This document shows, piece after piece, positions 44,057 to 56,394 of a stretch of DNA of 64,000 nt. Location: positions 17,931,327 through 17,995,326 of the forward strand of contig NC_090791.1 in NCBI RefSeq assembly GCF_040054535.1, in the 5' to 3' direction. The notes under the pieces are model-generated. The model did not search any database and had not been told where the DNA came from. It worked only from the letters and a program-made list of their open reading frames with translations. Position numbers and translations under genes: made by a program. Numbering within the stretch: the first letter of the stretch is position 1; every line of letters begins with the position of its first letter. This stretch comes from Antennarius striatus. Lineage: Eukaryota; Chordata; Actinopteri; Lophiiformes; Antennariidae.

Positions 44057-44656
44057 TTTGCAGTTGTGTAATTTGATGTGAGTTCATGTATTTGTTCTTT
44101 TGAAAAAGGTGATCTTAATGCACAGTTCTTTAAATGCACCAGTAAAACATATACTTAGTCCTTAATTTTTCGCTAAAGAAGGGTTTGGTGAATGTGCAGG
44201 GTTTGGTACCTCCAACAAGGTCAAGAATCACTGGTCTATATATTAGCTTTATGATTTTAAAACTGGCATTTCTACATTTTTGAACTTGCTTAGTTTGTTT
44301 TGACACCCTCACATCACCATTAAGCCATATTTCCTCAACTATTTAAAGTACACGCAACAATCCCCATACTGGCCTTCTGCAGGAGCAACTCCTACCAGAA
44401 CACTTCCTGCTGCGAATGTGAACATATGTATTAACAACACAGAAACATAGACGACATCTGCTCCTGATCCTATCAGCAGCAGCCTCGTAAAGGTTAGAGT
44501 CACTGGAAGCGAGGAGGAAGAGTGGCAGGAAACATTTAGCCAGAAATGATAAAACCCACGATACTGTCACCACATGTCACTCCTCACCGCCCTGCTCATC
44601 ACACACAAAGCTAACGGCTGCTATAAAAACATGAGTATGCATTCATAAACAAACAG

Positions 44657-44780
<124 letters not shown>

Positions 44781-44948
44781 TTAACGCCCATCTCCTGTGT
44801 GGATGTTCAGGAGCCTTTCGGTGTTTATTCAAGTCTGTGATTCTTCTATCTGTATCTCCGCTCTGTCATGGAAATAAAATGATGACAGGCTTCACTGATA
44901 ACACTCATATCAACACCAAAACCAACATGTCACTCTAATGGACGCTAA

Positions 44949-45060
<112 letters not shown>

Positions 45061-45169
45061 ATCACAGCAAATTTTTATCTTATGCCACAATAACATGTCT
45101 CAGGTCTTTGATTCAATAGAACAACAGATAATAATCAAAATAATAATAATAATGGATGAGATGAATTAG

Positions 45170-47364
45170 CTCAGATTTCATGACAGCATTATTACACTTT
45201 CTCTTTCCTTTCCTACCATGCTCTAAATGAAATTCTACCTCTCTGCTAATGACATTACCGTTTCCTGTTGATGAACAATGTGATGCTGGTGCAGTCTCTC
45301 ACAGCATCTTTAATATCAGCATCTGAACAATTAGCAGCAAAAGTTCTTAATGAAAAATAATATAAGAGAAACGGGAGGAAAAAAACTTTTGTCATGAACT
45401 CTAATCATTTAAAATGAAAAATGTGAGTTTGAGAACTTTGGAAAAGACATTAATCAAGAACCACTTCGCTCTATCTTCTCTATGTAGTAACTACTTTCTG
45501 AGCCCTGGATGCTGCATGACAGTAAAATGAAAATGAGACGAGTGTACACTTGCCTGACCTAATTCACACGATTATGTATGAATGACAAATGTTAGCTGAT
45601 AATAAGATAAAAACAAATTTCAGTCCCGTTTGAATAAAGCCTGACTTTCTTATTCTGTCTGTGACACACAGCCCTGGCTCCATTTATTAGAAACAGGTAA
45701 ACCTAGACATTATTCTTAACAATGTTCCTCAAACAGTAATAAATATTGTTTGTTGAGGATTCTCAACATCTATGGTTTAATGCAGGGTTGATGCTCCAGT
45801 TAGTAGTTAGGGAATGTTAAGAATCTGACTGAAGAAAGCCATTTATATAAAATTCTTTTTTTTTGAGAAGCTGTGAGTTTGGTCTTGCTACTTACCTTTT
45901 ATAAAGTTATTTATGCTTTTATGCAATCCTTCCAGAAACTGTTTCCAACAAGAAACAATCTTTATCTGTCATCGAGGTAGAGAGACCTGTCCGATATCTC
46001 TCCCTGACCTGATGGTAGGTCCACTCAGGTCCCGTTTTATCAGAATTTTTCAGCTTAGAGTGTCAAATACTGATTGGAGTTCACTCCCACACACGGCTCC
46101 AGAGGGGATCTCAGGGCTCTTATAGACTCATTTAGACCAAATTAAATGCTGTAGTGATTAACAGGGGCTTGTGCTTCGGTGTAGGTGGGTGAATCAGGAT
46201 GTATTATTGTTATTATTTACATTGTTGTCACTATTAGTTTTAATTAGCATTATTACTATATTATTAGCAGGCTCCTGGTGTAAGAGCAATAACTTTTCCA
46301 TCGACACTATTATAGGAAATTATTATTTTTTATTATGTGAGACTTGAACAACAAAAATGGGAGAATTAGATTTTTTTCAGGTAAGAAAAAACAATCAAGC
46401 CCCCCCCTTCTTTTCCACAACTATTTCTCTGACTTTCCATAAGTAGGCATGAGGATCTGACTAAATATACCAATACCTCAATTTTAAGAGACTGAAATAT
46501 CCCTTAATGAACACAGGACATTATAGCTGCTCAGATCAGCTAGTGTGATTCTAATAACATAGCCTCTAATAATCACATCCAAAATTCAGATATGTCTACA
46601 TAAGATTTACCAAATACCTTCTGCTAATGTCGTACTCGATTCTCTGGCATCTACAAAAATCAGAGTCAAACTGAAGCAGTTTCTTCCGAAATAATACAAT
46701 TGGAGGAATATAAAAATGCACACAAGAAAAGCAGTAAAATAAGTCTTTTTATTTCTCTGATATCATTACAACAAATCATCACAACCCAAGAGCTCTTTTC
46801 TAAACCACTTTATCTGTATTCAACCCCCTCTCAACCTACTGAAGCCTCCCCCAATGATGAGTGACCAAGTTATATCCTTATTCACAAAGCAAACAAACTG
46901 ATGATCCATCTCCACACTCCATCCAGCAGACGCTTTAAAAGACAACAGTTCAATGAAAGCTTGAACTGTCTGAAGTCTGAAGTCTGAAAGCTTCAGACAT
47001 AATCATCCTGCTGCTGGGTCTCCAGTGACAGTGCCATGGATCAATATGTGTGTGTCTTCAGTGTGATCTGGAAGCTGTGCTGTGCTGTCGGGGTGAAGGG
47101 ATGAACCTTAAGCTGAAGATCCCAATTTACACATCAATGTGTGGCGACTCATCTTCCTTGTCACCTTTGATGGTAACTGTAATGCAGACGTCAGGGATAC
47201 AAGAAGAAAAATGGGTTTTGCTTGTGGGTTGCTATGGAGACCAGATATTCATGAGAACCAGATTTCTGTACTCCTTCATTGGCTGGGGCAATCAGCTCAG
47301 ACAGTTTGGTTAAGCAGGAGTCCAATACAGGGAGGGGCCCGATGCCTCCTGGAGACTACCTTGT
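45170..47364. other. intergenic, no gene seen
   Basis: AT-rich DNA up to the BEL/Pao-like element. I recognise no exon, RNA gene or repeat family. Confidence 0.45.
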
Positions 47365-47520
47365 TGTGAAGTGCAGGTTTGGAGGAGGAGCTGAAGGATC
47401 AGGAAGTGGGAGGAGCTAGAGGAAAGGCAATTTATAAATTGGATAGAGAACAGGTGTGTGTCCTTTTTCCATTTGTTTGCAGCAGATCCCTACCACACCT
47501 GACAGAAATTTTTGTCTGCA
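47365..47520 (+). repeat. 5' LTR of the BEL/Pao-like element
   Basis: Starts TGTGAAG and ends GTCTGCA. Contains AATTTATAAATT as a possible core promoter. Differs from the 3' copy at about eight of 156 positions, which indicates a moderately old insertion. Confidence 0.75.
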
Positions 47521-47712
47521 CTATCATATAAAAACCAGCCTTCATTCTGTCAGCCCCATCGATGTATCTGCTGCCCTTAAAGTAATAATAAATTGCAACA
47601 AAAGGACTCTTGAGTGTTTCCATGTGCCTGACTGCACAGCCATAGTGTCTGTCAAAGTCCCTGTGATCAGCCCACCTGCAACATCTCCGTACACAAGTAT
47701 TTTATATGGTCC

Positions 47713-49643
47713 TTGGGCCGGATACGACAAATGCTATGGATGAAACACCAAGAAGATCAAGGAGACATCCTCAACCCCCCCTCTCATTTAGCTGACTATA
47801 GCACACAGTATACTGGTTATAGTTATGCAACATCCCGGGCTATCCAACCACCTGCAGATCCACAAGTCCAAGGAGTAGTTGGGGCAGCTCCAGCTCGTTA
47901 CCAGATTAAGGAGAGCCAATCAAAGGAGAGCCAATTAACAACCGCTCACCCTCCTCAAATTGAATTAGCAAACATACAATGTGATGTTGAAGAACTTCGT
48001 AGAATGATGATTCATCTTTCAGCCTCAGTACAAGTTTTAACAAATCGACAGAATGCCATTGACTCTCCCTTAAATTCTATAACCTCAGCTGAGGTCCTGA
48101 CAGATGCTTCTCAAGCCCCCAACAACCATCCTACTCATAAGCATGATTGCTCTTGTCAAGTTGGTCAGTCTTTAGTGGAGGAAATTTGCAATAGTTTGGA
48201 GCAGTATGAGTTGCAAGCCAGACATCCTCACCATAGGTTCCAGTTTCCTCCTGCTCCAAGCCGCTCATCTCTCCCTCCACCAACTAGATCCTTGTTGCCT
48301 CCACCAGAGCCTCCACCACAATCATCCGGGTCCCACTCTCTCATCAAGCCTTCTGAACCTCCGACTTGCTCTCCTACCTGGGGCTCCTTACATATTCAGA
48401 GTTTAAACCAGTCTGCCCCCCACCTAGGATATCTTGCTGACTCCAATGTAGCACCTTCACTTAACCTGATGCATCCTGCAGTACCAAGCACCTCCATTCC
48501 TAAATCCCAAGCTCATATACCATTGGGATTAGTTGAGGCTGCATCTCCTATTTCCTCTCTGGGTAATACATCTCTGCATGTGCCTCCCTCCCATTGTGAG
48601 GTACCACAGCTACAGAGGCTCGCCATCTCTGCTCCTACTTCATATGGAGTTCTAGCATCAAGCCTTCTCCCACATGATGCCTCCTTAGCCTCCTGTGTAG
48701 CACCCCCTGGTTTGACACAACTTTCACCACAGCCGACTGTGGTGATGGAGCCCTCCGACTGGCAGCTTCCTTACCCCAGAGCCCCGTATCCTCCAGTTCA
48801 AATTAGATCAGCTACTGCTGATGTTCCATCTTTCCCTCAGTCTCAATCTACTGTGGCAGCTCTGCAACCGACTCAACCTGCCACTGGGGCTCTCCATCCT
48901 CAACCATTACAAGCCGTCGCTGGTGTCTGTCCTTTTCCTCAACTGCATACTTATAGTGCTGTTCCTTCGAGTCACCACATACCCGCTGTAGTTGGTGCCC
49001 TTCCGTAGCCTCCACACCCACAGGCAGCTGCTCCCCTCCATCCTGATGTGCTACAGCAACCTTAGGGTCAGTGGTCACATGGCCAGCTTACCAGACGACT
49101 GCTTACCGGTCCCGCCACGAAGCCCCTTCATTCCCTCATTTTGTTCATGATGACCCACAGGAATTCTCTATGCTCAAGATGGCCCTCCATAACCTTCTAT
49201 CCCAAAAGGAACCTGAACAGTTTAAATATAATATACTGCATGACCATCTAAAGTTGGATTCTGCTCGCCACCTTGCACTCTCCTATGCAAACAGCCCATA
49301 TCCTTACACTCATTCACTAGCTGCCCTGCAACATTATGGCCAGCCCCATCAGCTGGTACTTAGTGAGATAAGTGCAATTCAAGCTCTCCCCTCCCTTCGA
49401 ACTGGTGACTCAAGAGGCTTCAGTGATTTTGCCAGCAGAGTTAGAGCACTTGTTGGTATGCTACAGTCTCTAGGTAGTGTTCAAGGACAAGCAGAGTTAG
49501 CTTGTGCTTCCCATGTGCAGAACCTTCTGGCTAAGTTGCTTCCAGAGTTAATTACCAACTATGCTCGTCGTGTCTGTACCACCCATACAACCTTGTCGAC
49601 TTTGCTACCTGGCTGGAAACTGAGGCATAGTGCCAGATGTTAA
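47713..49643 (+). pseudogene. BEL/Pao gag region, interrupted
   Basis: First frame 47713-49008 encodes a 431-residue Pro/Ser/Gln-rich protein with a short charged segment (IELANIQCDVEELRRMMIHL, residues about 75-95). After its stop, another frame (49071-49643) continues with the conserved Pao gag domain: FVHDDPQEFSMLKMALHNLL, FKYNILHDHLKLDSARHLAL and FSDFASRVRALVGMLQSLG. Near 49615 the frame shifts, since the expected continuation after the Trp-Leu-Glu-Thr-Glu segment is in another frame. It is thus a broken gag. A proline-rich N-terminal extension of this size is longer than I expect for this family. Confidence 0.7.
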
Positions 49644-49862
49644 CATCACAAGTCAGTTACAACCATCGGATGTAAACTAATCAATATTGGAAGGAGAGGA
49701 AGCCACAAATCAAAGCCAATTATCCCATGGCCACAATACTACATGGCACAAGCAGTGTACGGCCACATCCGGCTCCATAGACCTTGAGACCTACCACCTC
49801 TCAGTCAACAGGCAGCAAACCAAAACCCACATTGTGGCACCAAAGACCATCACCTAAGTGTA

Positions 49863-51092
49863 TGCCCTGAATTCTGCCATCTGAACCCTGACGATATCAA
49901 GAATTGGATTATCACCAGTAACCGCTGCAGGCGATGTGCACGTGAGCATAGAGCACTGGACTATGACCTCAAGAAGCCATGCACAAAATGTAATGGGAAG
50001 CACCTTAGCATCCTGCATGAACCTAAGAGGAGAAAAGCCCCCACTGAAGTATCTTACCTGATCCGCTCCAGCTGTAGTTCCAAAGTCCTCCTGAAGGTTG
50101 TGAAAGTGATCTTAAGTTACAGATTAAAAGAGCTCGAAACCTATGCCATGCTTGATGATGGTTTCCAATGGACAATGCTACTGCCTACAGCTGCTTTTTA
50201 CCTTGAGCTATATGGGGCGGCAGAGTCCCTTGCTCTAAGAACTGTTCGTCAAGGCACTGAAATGCTTGAGGGGAAAAAAGTCACATTCAACATCTCCTCT
50301 GCTTCCAAACCCCTCAAGAAATTCTTAACCAAGGAAGCCTTTACATCTGTTGATCTTGGCTTAGCTGAGCAGACTTACCCTGCTCAGATCTTCCGCCGCT
50401 TCAGACATCCGCAAGGCCCACCCATCCAGCCATCATCCGGGTTCAGCCTGTTATGCTTATTGGGTCGGACCATCCCCATCTTCTCTGCCCCATTGAGAGG
50501 GTGCTTCTTGGTCCTGGTGACGGGCCCCACTGCTGTACACGCCCTCCTGGGCTGGGCCCTTCAAGGTCCAACTATGCTTCCCCTGACTCCTGAAGACTCT
50601 ACTGCTGCTGAGACAGAATCGGTAAATGTAGTCCAACTCCTGTTTCTTGAGAGCCACTCAGTCCAGTCCGATCCCTGCCACAATGTGGAGAATCTGTGGC
50701 AAGTTGACGTCCTTCCCTTTCAGAGCAGTGAACCTGCTACTAGATCCAAGCAGGACCTTGAAGCTCTGGATCAGTGTACCTCCAAGGCAATGCATGTCAC
50801 AGTAGATGGTATCAACCGATACACAACCCCCCACCTCGGATTAAAACTTCACAAGTCCGGGCACAGCCTGCGCCTGTCTCCACACCCGAGCTTAATCCTA
50901 TCTCCACACCCGAGCCTAATCCTGTTTCCTCATCCCAGCCTGCATCCAAGTCAGCACCCCAGCCTGCGTCCCTGTCTTCACGTCGGCACCCCAGCCTGCG
51001 TCCCTGTCTCTGCGGTGGCAACCCAGCCTGGTCCCCGTCTCCGCAACCGGACCCCAGCCTGGTCCTGTGTCCATGCCCCAGCCATTCTCTGA
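49863..51092 (+). pseudogene. BEL/Pao zinc-knuckle and aspartic protease region, truncated
   Basis: One open frame from a Cys-rich segment (CPEFCHLN, CRRCAREH, CTKCNGKHLSILH; 49863-50025) into the A17-type protease (VKVILSYRLKELETYAMLDDGFQWTMLL; 50100-50190; ESLALRTVRQG; GLAEQTYPAQ). The expected DDGS active-site context reads DDGF here. The conserved post-protease segment (ENLWQVDVLPF, SKQDLEALDQC) is present, up to DGINRYTTP near 50830. There the frame passes into a Pro/Ser/His repeat (SPHPSLIL-type) and stops at 51092. Reverse transcriptase should begin soon after that point and is absent. Confidence 0.72.
50870..51060 (+). repeat. proline-rich minisatellite at the truncation point
   Basis: Repeated CTCCACACCCGAGC / CACCCCAGCCTGCGTCCCTG units of about 24-30 bp. 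They occupy the place where the pol domain would start. Confidence 0.7.
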
Positions 51093-51158
51093 TCCTGATC
51101 CAGTGACCCCTAACTTTTCATGGATGCATCACTTCCACAAGTCATACTCCTCCAAACC

Positions 51159-51314
51159 TGTGAAGAGCAGGTTTGAGGGAGGAGCTGAAGGATCAGGAAG
51201 TGGGAGGAGCTAGAGGAAGGACAATTTATAAATTGGATAGAGACCAGGTGTGTGTCCTTTTTCCATTTGTTTGCAGCAGATCCCTACCACACCTGACAGA
51301 AATGTTTGTCTGCG
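51159..51314 (+). repeat. 3' LTR of the BEL/Pao-like element
   Basis: Same length and order as 47365-47520, about 95% identical by eye; last base G instead of A. Confidence 0.75.
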
Positions 51315-52085
51315 TTATTGAGGTCTGAGGGATCAACCAGATTTAATGGATAGCCTTGGGTTTTTCCCCTGGGGTTGGAACCCCACCCAACAATGACACG
51401 CTATTGCTGATATTTATGACAAGACAAGCACAGCTTTAACAGTGTCTCATGGTCTGCTGTCATTTATCTGAAAAAAGGTTGTCATCATCGTGAATGTTGA
51501 AAGAAAAAAAGGGACTGAAAGAAAGAGAATGATGTAGAAAAGAATGGAGGTTGAATAGCGGCTATCAGGAATCAGACAGAAATGACTGGGGTGAAGAGGT
51601 GGAGGAGGAGCTCCAGGGCTCAGCCTTTCTACCAATCAATAAGCTAATTTCAACCATTGATCTTCTACACCTGTTGCTCTGTTTGTAAATAGGAGAAAAA
51701 TGTAAAAGAAAAACACAAGAAAGAGAAATGATAGCAAAAGAAACAGACAGACAGGAAAAAGGGTAAAGATAGTGTCAAGTGGTATAAAAATTACAATCCC
51801 AAACTTGTCATTTCCCCAGGAAATAGAAAACAGAGAAATAATAATTTGTCGGAAATAATCAACCAGGCTTTCTAGGTTAATGAGTTAGTTTGTGCTCCTC
51901 CCAATAATCTCTGTACTAGCAGTTTTAAGTCCCCTGCCCCTAATAATCACACAAAAGCATGTCCCTTACAAATGTGACACCATTTAAAAGATCAACCATA
52001 ACCCCAAGCCTAAACTCTAAACTAGTTGAGGAAGGTTGTACCCAGGATGAGCCTGGAAGGGCCTCCCTATCTTTTTTTCGTCTGT
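51315..52085. other. intergenic, no gene seen
   Basis: Mixed-composition DNA after the 3' LTR. No exon or repeat family recognised. Confidence 0.45.
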
Positions 52086-52087
52086 GA

Positions 52088-52170
52088 GCTTGTAGAGTAG
52101 AGTAGGACTTTATTGATCCCTTAAGGAGGTTCCGTCAGGGAAATTAATTTCTCCATCGCACTACACACAG
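52088..52170 (-). mobile_element. non-LTR retrotransposon 3' end (relic)
   Basis: AGAGTAGAGTAGGACTTTAT TGATCCC... is the reverse complement of a LINE 3' end (GGGATCAATAAAG plus a CTACT-type tail), a frequent fish relic. Confidence 0.5.
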
Positions 52171-52299
52171 CACAGTGAGTACAAAAAAACTGCATGGGGT
52201 CAAAGGGGCAGAGTGGGCTCCTGGTGGTTTAGGTCCCTGCATCTTTACCACTGGGGATCAATGGTGTAAAATGCAGATCAATCAATCAAACAATCAAAT

Positions 52300-52582
52300 A
52301 CTCACTACAATACTTCACTTCTACACATCACTTCACCTCTACCATCACCTTACCTCTACCATCACTTCACCTCTACCCATCACTTCACCTCTACCATCAC
52401 TTCACCTCCACCCATCACTTCACCTCTACTCATCACTTCACCTCCACCCATCACTTCACCTCTACGCATCACTTCACCTCTACCATCACTTTACCTCTAC
52501 CATCACTTCACCTCCACCCATCACTTCACCTCTACCCATCACTGAAACTCCACCCATCTTATCACCTCCACCCATCACTTCA
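52300..52582. repeat. 18-bp minisatellite, left block
   Basis: Many imperfect copies of CATCACTTCACCTCTACC or the CTCCACC variant. Continues at 53000-53488 after an interruption by a SINE and a (GT)n run. Confidence 0.93.
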
Positions 52583-52803
52583 CCTGGCAGCAGTGGCTCA
52601 GTGGTAGAGGGGGCAGTAGAGCAGGTTGTCCATTGCTCCTGAACACCCGGAATGCGAGCTGACAATGGGAGGTGCCAGCACCTCCGGAGCACCACCGAGG
52701 CACCCTTGAGCAAGGCACCATCCCCCTTAACAAGTTGCTCATTTGGGCACTCCACAAAGGGGCTGCCCACCACTCTACCTCCCCCCGCATGCCTACAGGC
52801 CCC
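52583..52803 (+). mobile_element. tRNA-derived SINE inserted in the minisatellite
   Basis: GGCAGCAGTGGCTCAGTGGTAGAG is a tRNA-like head. The body includes CCTTGAGCAAGGCACCATCC and GGGGCTGCCCACCACTC, and the copy runs straight into (GT)n. The promoter B box is decayed. Confidence 0.7.

Positions 52804-52805
<2 letters not shown>

Positions 52806-52886
<81 letters not shown>
52806..52886. repeat. (GT)n microsatellite at the SINE 3' end
   Basis: About 80 bp of pure GT directly after the SINE body, probably its expanded tail. Confidence 0.97.
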
Positions 52887-52887
<1 letters not shown>

Positions 52888-52999
52888 ACAGGGACCTGTA
52901 CAAACTAACAAGTATGCATGTATTTGAAGTATGTACTACCCAGAGTGTGCTCTTAATTTTCCTTTGGGGATCAGATCAGAATATAAAAAACAAAAAACA

Positions 53000-53488
53000 A
53001 AAACCCTCTACCCATCTTATCACCTCTTCCCATCACTTCACCTCTACCAATCACTTCACCTCCACCCACCACTTCACCTCTACTCATCTTATTACCTCTA
53101 CCCATCCCTTCTAACCCTAACCCTTACCCTAACCTTCCACCCATCACTTCACTTCTACCCATCTTATCACCTCTACCCATTACTTCACCTCTACCATCAC
53201 TTAACCTCTACCCATCATTTCACCTCCACCCATCACTTCACGTCTACCCATCTTATCACCTCTACTCATCTTATCACTTTTACCCATTACTTCCCATCTA
53301 CCCATCACTTTACCTCCACCCATCTTATCACTTCTATGTATCACTTCACCTCTATCCAGCACTTCACCTGTACCCATCACTTCAGCTCCACCCATCTTAT
53401 CACCTCTATCCATCACTTCACCTCTATCCATCACTTCAGCTCCACCCACTTTATCACCTCTATCCGTCACTTCACTTCCATCCATTTT
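53000..53488. repeat. 18-bp minisatellite, right block, with telomere-like insert
   Basis: Same CATCACTTCACCTCTACC units plus CATCTTATCACCTCTACC variants. At 53111-53134 four CTAACC-type hexamers (three exact, one CTTACC) interrupt the array. Confidence 0.93.
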
Positions 53489-53519
53489 ATAAAAAAACCT
53501 CCCCCTACAAAGTGAGCTG

Positions 53520-54510
53520 CAGCTTCAGAGACAGCCCAAACCGACTCGGTTTATATTGTGTTCATTAATTTGTGGTGGTGCTACATTTGTGCAGCTGATT
53601 CAGCTGCCAGCTCCTCGTAATGCTCACATCATTTGTTGGACATGTTGATCTTAAATGACTCACTCAAGCTGACAGAAGTTTATCTTTGTGAGTACACAGG
53701 TACAAACCCCTGGCAAAAATGTCTTCTTTACACAGAACTGAAACCACATAAACGTCTCTGCAGAGCAGCATGACAAATATATACAAGGGATATTAATATC
53801 AGTTGTCAGAATGATTGATCAGGGCACACATTTAGTCTGAATTAGGCTTTCTTGTAGTGAGTGTGCCATGAAGCAATTCCTCAGGTCAGGTACAACCATC
53901 CAACGTTTATTTCAGTTATCAGTCAGAAAATGAAGCCTTCAGGATGAATTGCTCACACAACAGCTGTAGAGACATTAGTGCATTTGTTGGGGGTATGGAG
54001 CTGTATGCAGTGGTTTAAAGAAGGGCTCAGAGCCAAGCGGCATAAGGCACACACTTATGAAGATCTATTGTGTCTCTGTGACACAGTAGATTCTTATTTA
54101 ATATGATTTTGGGTACAAGTGTCTGCACACATTCATCCCTGGAAATAGAATACATTGGATTCTCTAATAAACTACATCCCCATTATGTACTGTGAATACA
54201 CATCCACCTCCAGCGCAACACTGTTATAACACTGACAGTCACTGACTAGAAGTTAATGCTACAAGGGGGACTTTAACCCTTGGATGCACAAGTTACCAAT
54301 ACATCCACTCTTCCACAGGATAGTTTAAACATGGCCTCAGGGATTGTTTTTCTTCAACAGCTTCAAAAGGAAAAGCTGTAATACATTCATTTTGCAGGTA
54401 TTCACAATAAAACATGTTTGTCACATGAAACCATTTGAATAATTTATTTATTTTTTCATTTACTGGAAGAATGTGCAGTATTTCTGCACACACCTACATA
54501 AAAAAAAGAT
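53520..54510. other. intergenic, no gene seen
   Basis: About 1 kb without recognisable coding or repeat content before the piggyBac relic. Confidence 0.45.
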
Positions 54511-54516
54511 CTCCTC

Positions 54517-55860
54517 TCACTGTGTGCATCTGTCACGAATTACTTGCTTCCGGCTGTGATCGATGCACACAGGGTTACCGCATTTGACACAGCAATTAGC
54601 GGTTTTGCTGGAGAAAAACCGTGCATCTCTTCCCTGTGGACGGGTTGCAGCAGTCTTTATCAGTCCAACCCTTTCCATTGCTGTTGTCATGTAAGCTGGT
54701 AGGTTTGAGGTATCTTCCAGTCGACTTTTCATATGAAGTGTCACAAGCTCCGTTGAGAGCTCTGTGAGGACGTCTCGTCGTCCATGGGTAATGTGTAAAC
54801 TTCAGGGTGCTGAGCCCTGAAAAGTTAATAGGCATTCAGAGTGGCGACGTCAGTCAAGTTATACCAGAGCACCATGGGCCATCTCTGCATCTGGCATTTG
54901 CAGGTGTAGTTGCCAACCATCTGGTCAATTATATCCACTCCTCTTTTCTTCTGATTGTAGAAGAGGATCGCTTCTGGTTTTTTCTTTGGGCTGTTTTCAT
55001 CCACTGTCCTGCTGTGGTGCATTGTGCTAAGCAGCAGAACAGCCTTTCCCTTCTTTCTTACATAGCTGATCATGGTCATGTTGCCATTGAACCCAAATTC
55101 GGTGCTGTGGACCTCTCTGGACCTGGAAGCCTTCATGAATGGAGGATTGTCTGGCTTGTTCTGTCACAAAGTTCCCACAATAGTCAGACCCTCCTCCAGG
55201 AGATGTTCAGCAAGAGGCACACTGGTGAATAAGTTGTTAGTGGTGATGTTGTGTGTCTGTGTGTCTGAATCCACTGCACAACTGATGGACAATGTTTTCC
55301 CCCAGGTTCTTCTGGACAATGTCCCCTCTTTGTCTCCCAAGGTACACGATCCCACCAATTGCATATGGGGTATGTGCATCACAAACCCAGAACATCTTTA
55401 TGCCATACTTGGCGGGTTTGCTCGGCATCTACTGCAGAAGCTGGGTCCTCCCTCTGAAAGGCACGAGTTGTTCATCCACCGTCACACAATCACTGGGGAC
55501 GAATTTGTACCTGCAGTTGGCCAGGACCAGGTCCCAAATGTGAAGAAAAGCGGCAAGGCGATCTGATTGCAGTTGGCCGGCTTTGGTCCACTTGTCATCA
55601 TTGCAAAAGAACCGGCGAACGTCTTCAAATCTTCGAAATGACATAGTGGCGTTGTACAATGGGTTGTGCAGAGGACTCCCAAAAAGCGTACAGACTGGCA
55701 CATCTCAGTTCTTCTCACTTCCTGCAAGAATGGTTAATCCAATGAAGGCCACAAGCTCATCTTTGGTTACATTTCTCCACTCTCTCCCCATCTCTGCGGC
55801 TGCTCTTTCTCCTTCCTTGTTTGTGTATGTTACCACCTATTATATCATCAGACATGAACC
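54517..55860 (-). pseudogene. piggyBac-family transposase pseudogene
   Basis: DDE transposase of the piggyBac (PGBD4-like) type, read on the minus strand from about 55860 down. Successive fragments in different frames: TKDELVAFIGLTILAG (about 55770), FRRFEDVRRFFCNDDKW, TVDEQLVPFRGRTQ (first catalytic Asp; about 55460), MPSKPAKYGIKMFWVCDA (about 55420), NLFTSVPLAEHLLEEGLTIVGTL (about 55230-55164), KGKAVLLLSTMHHSR and KKRGVDIIDQMVGNYTCK (third catalytic Asp; about 54930), RRPHRALNG, and the C-terminal Cys-rich finger CCVKCGNPVCIDHSRKQ near 54570. Several frameshifts and a stop (SEKN then stop near 55710) make it non-functional. Terminal repeats were not found. Confidence 0.88.
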
Positions 55861-55954
55861 CCTTCCATGCAGCTATTAGGGAGACAGTCCTAAACTGAAT
55901 ACAAGCAAACCTTGGTTTTCAAACGCTTTAGATATAGAACAAATCGAAAGCCTT

Positions 55955-56165
55955 TTTGGGAAGACTGTGGCTCAGTGGTATTGCAGGTCGTCCAATGATT
56001 CTAGATCGGCGGTTCGATTCTGGCTCCTGCCGAGTCATTTGTCGTTGCATCCTTGGGTAAGACACTTTACCGTCCTTGCCTCTAGTGGGGCACTCGCTGG
56101 TGTGTGAATGTGTGTGATTGTTCCGGTGGTATTCGGAGGGGCCTTTACTTTTGTGACGAAAAGCA
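55955..56165 (+). mobile_element. tRNA-derived SINE (second type)
   Basis: Head GACTGTGGCTCAGTGGTATTGCAGG resembles a tRNA A box, and GGCGGTTCGATTC is a good B box (56008-56020). The body contains CCTTGGGTAAGACACTTTACC. This is a different family from the GGCGGCACGGTGG type at 57.95 kb. Confidence 0.75.
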
Positions 56166-56394
56166 TTAAATCTCAATTCTGAGGCTCTTCTGTAAACATT
56201 CATACACTTAAGAATATTCATGTTCTGAGTTAATAAAAAACTTGTTCTGTAAATAGTTCTCTTACTTTTGGGATCAAAAATATTGATTTGAATCTCAATT
56301 GTGAGGCTGTTTTGCAAATACTTTAAAAAAACAACCCAATAAATATAAGCATCTTCTGATCAATCCATGTCAATTTCAGACTTAAAATAATGTA

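Larger units (their letters stand above)
47365..51314 (+). mobile_element. BEL/Pao-like LTR element with gag-protease only (non-autonomous)
   Basis: Two direct repeats of 156 bp (47365-47520 and 51159-51314) enclose about 3.6 kb that encodes a Pro-rich region, a Pao-type gag domain, a zinc-knuckle region and a BEL-type aspartic protease on the plus strand. No reverse transcriptase, RNase H or integrase is present between protease and 3' LTR. The flanking pentamers (CTTGT and TTATT) do not match, so no target-site duplication is seen; the true LTR ends could differ by a few bases. Confidence 0.75.

Noticed and set aside
47050-47369. Overlapping 76-87 aa ORFs just left of the BEL/Pao 5' LTR
   Set aside because: No similarity to known proteins and no splice or promoter evidence.
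54807-55566. Plus-strand ORFs over the piggyBac region
   Set aside because: They are shadows of the transposase on the minus strand.
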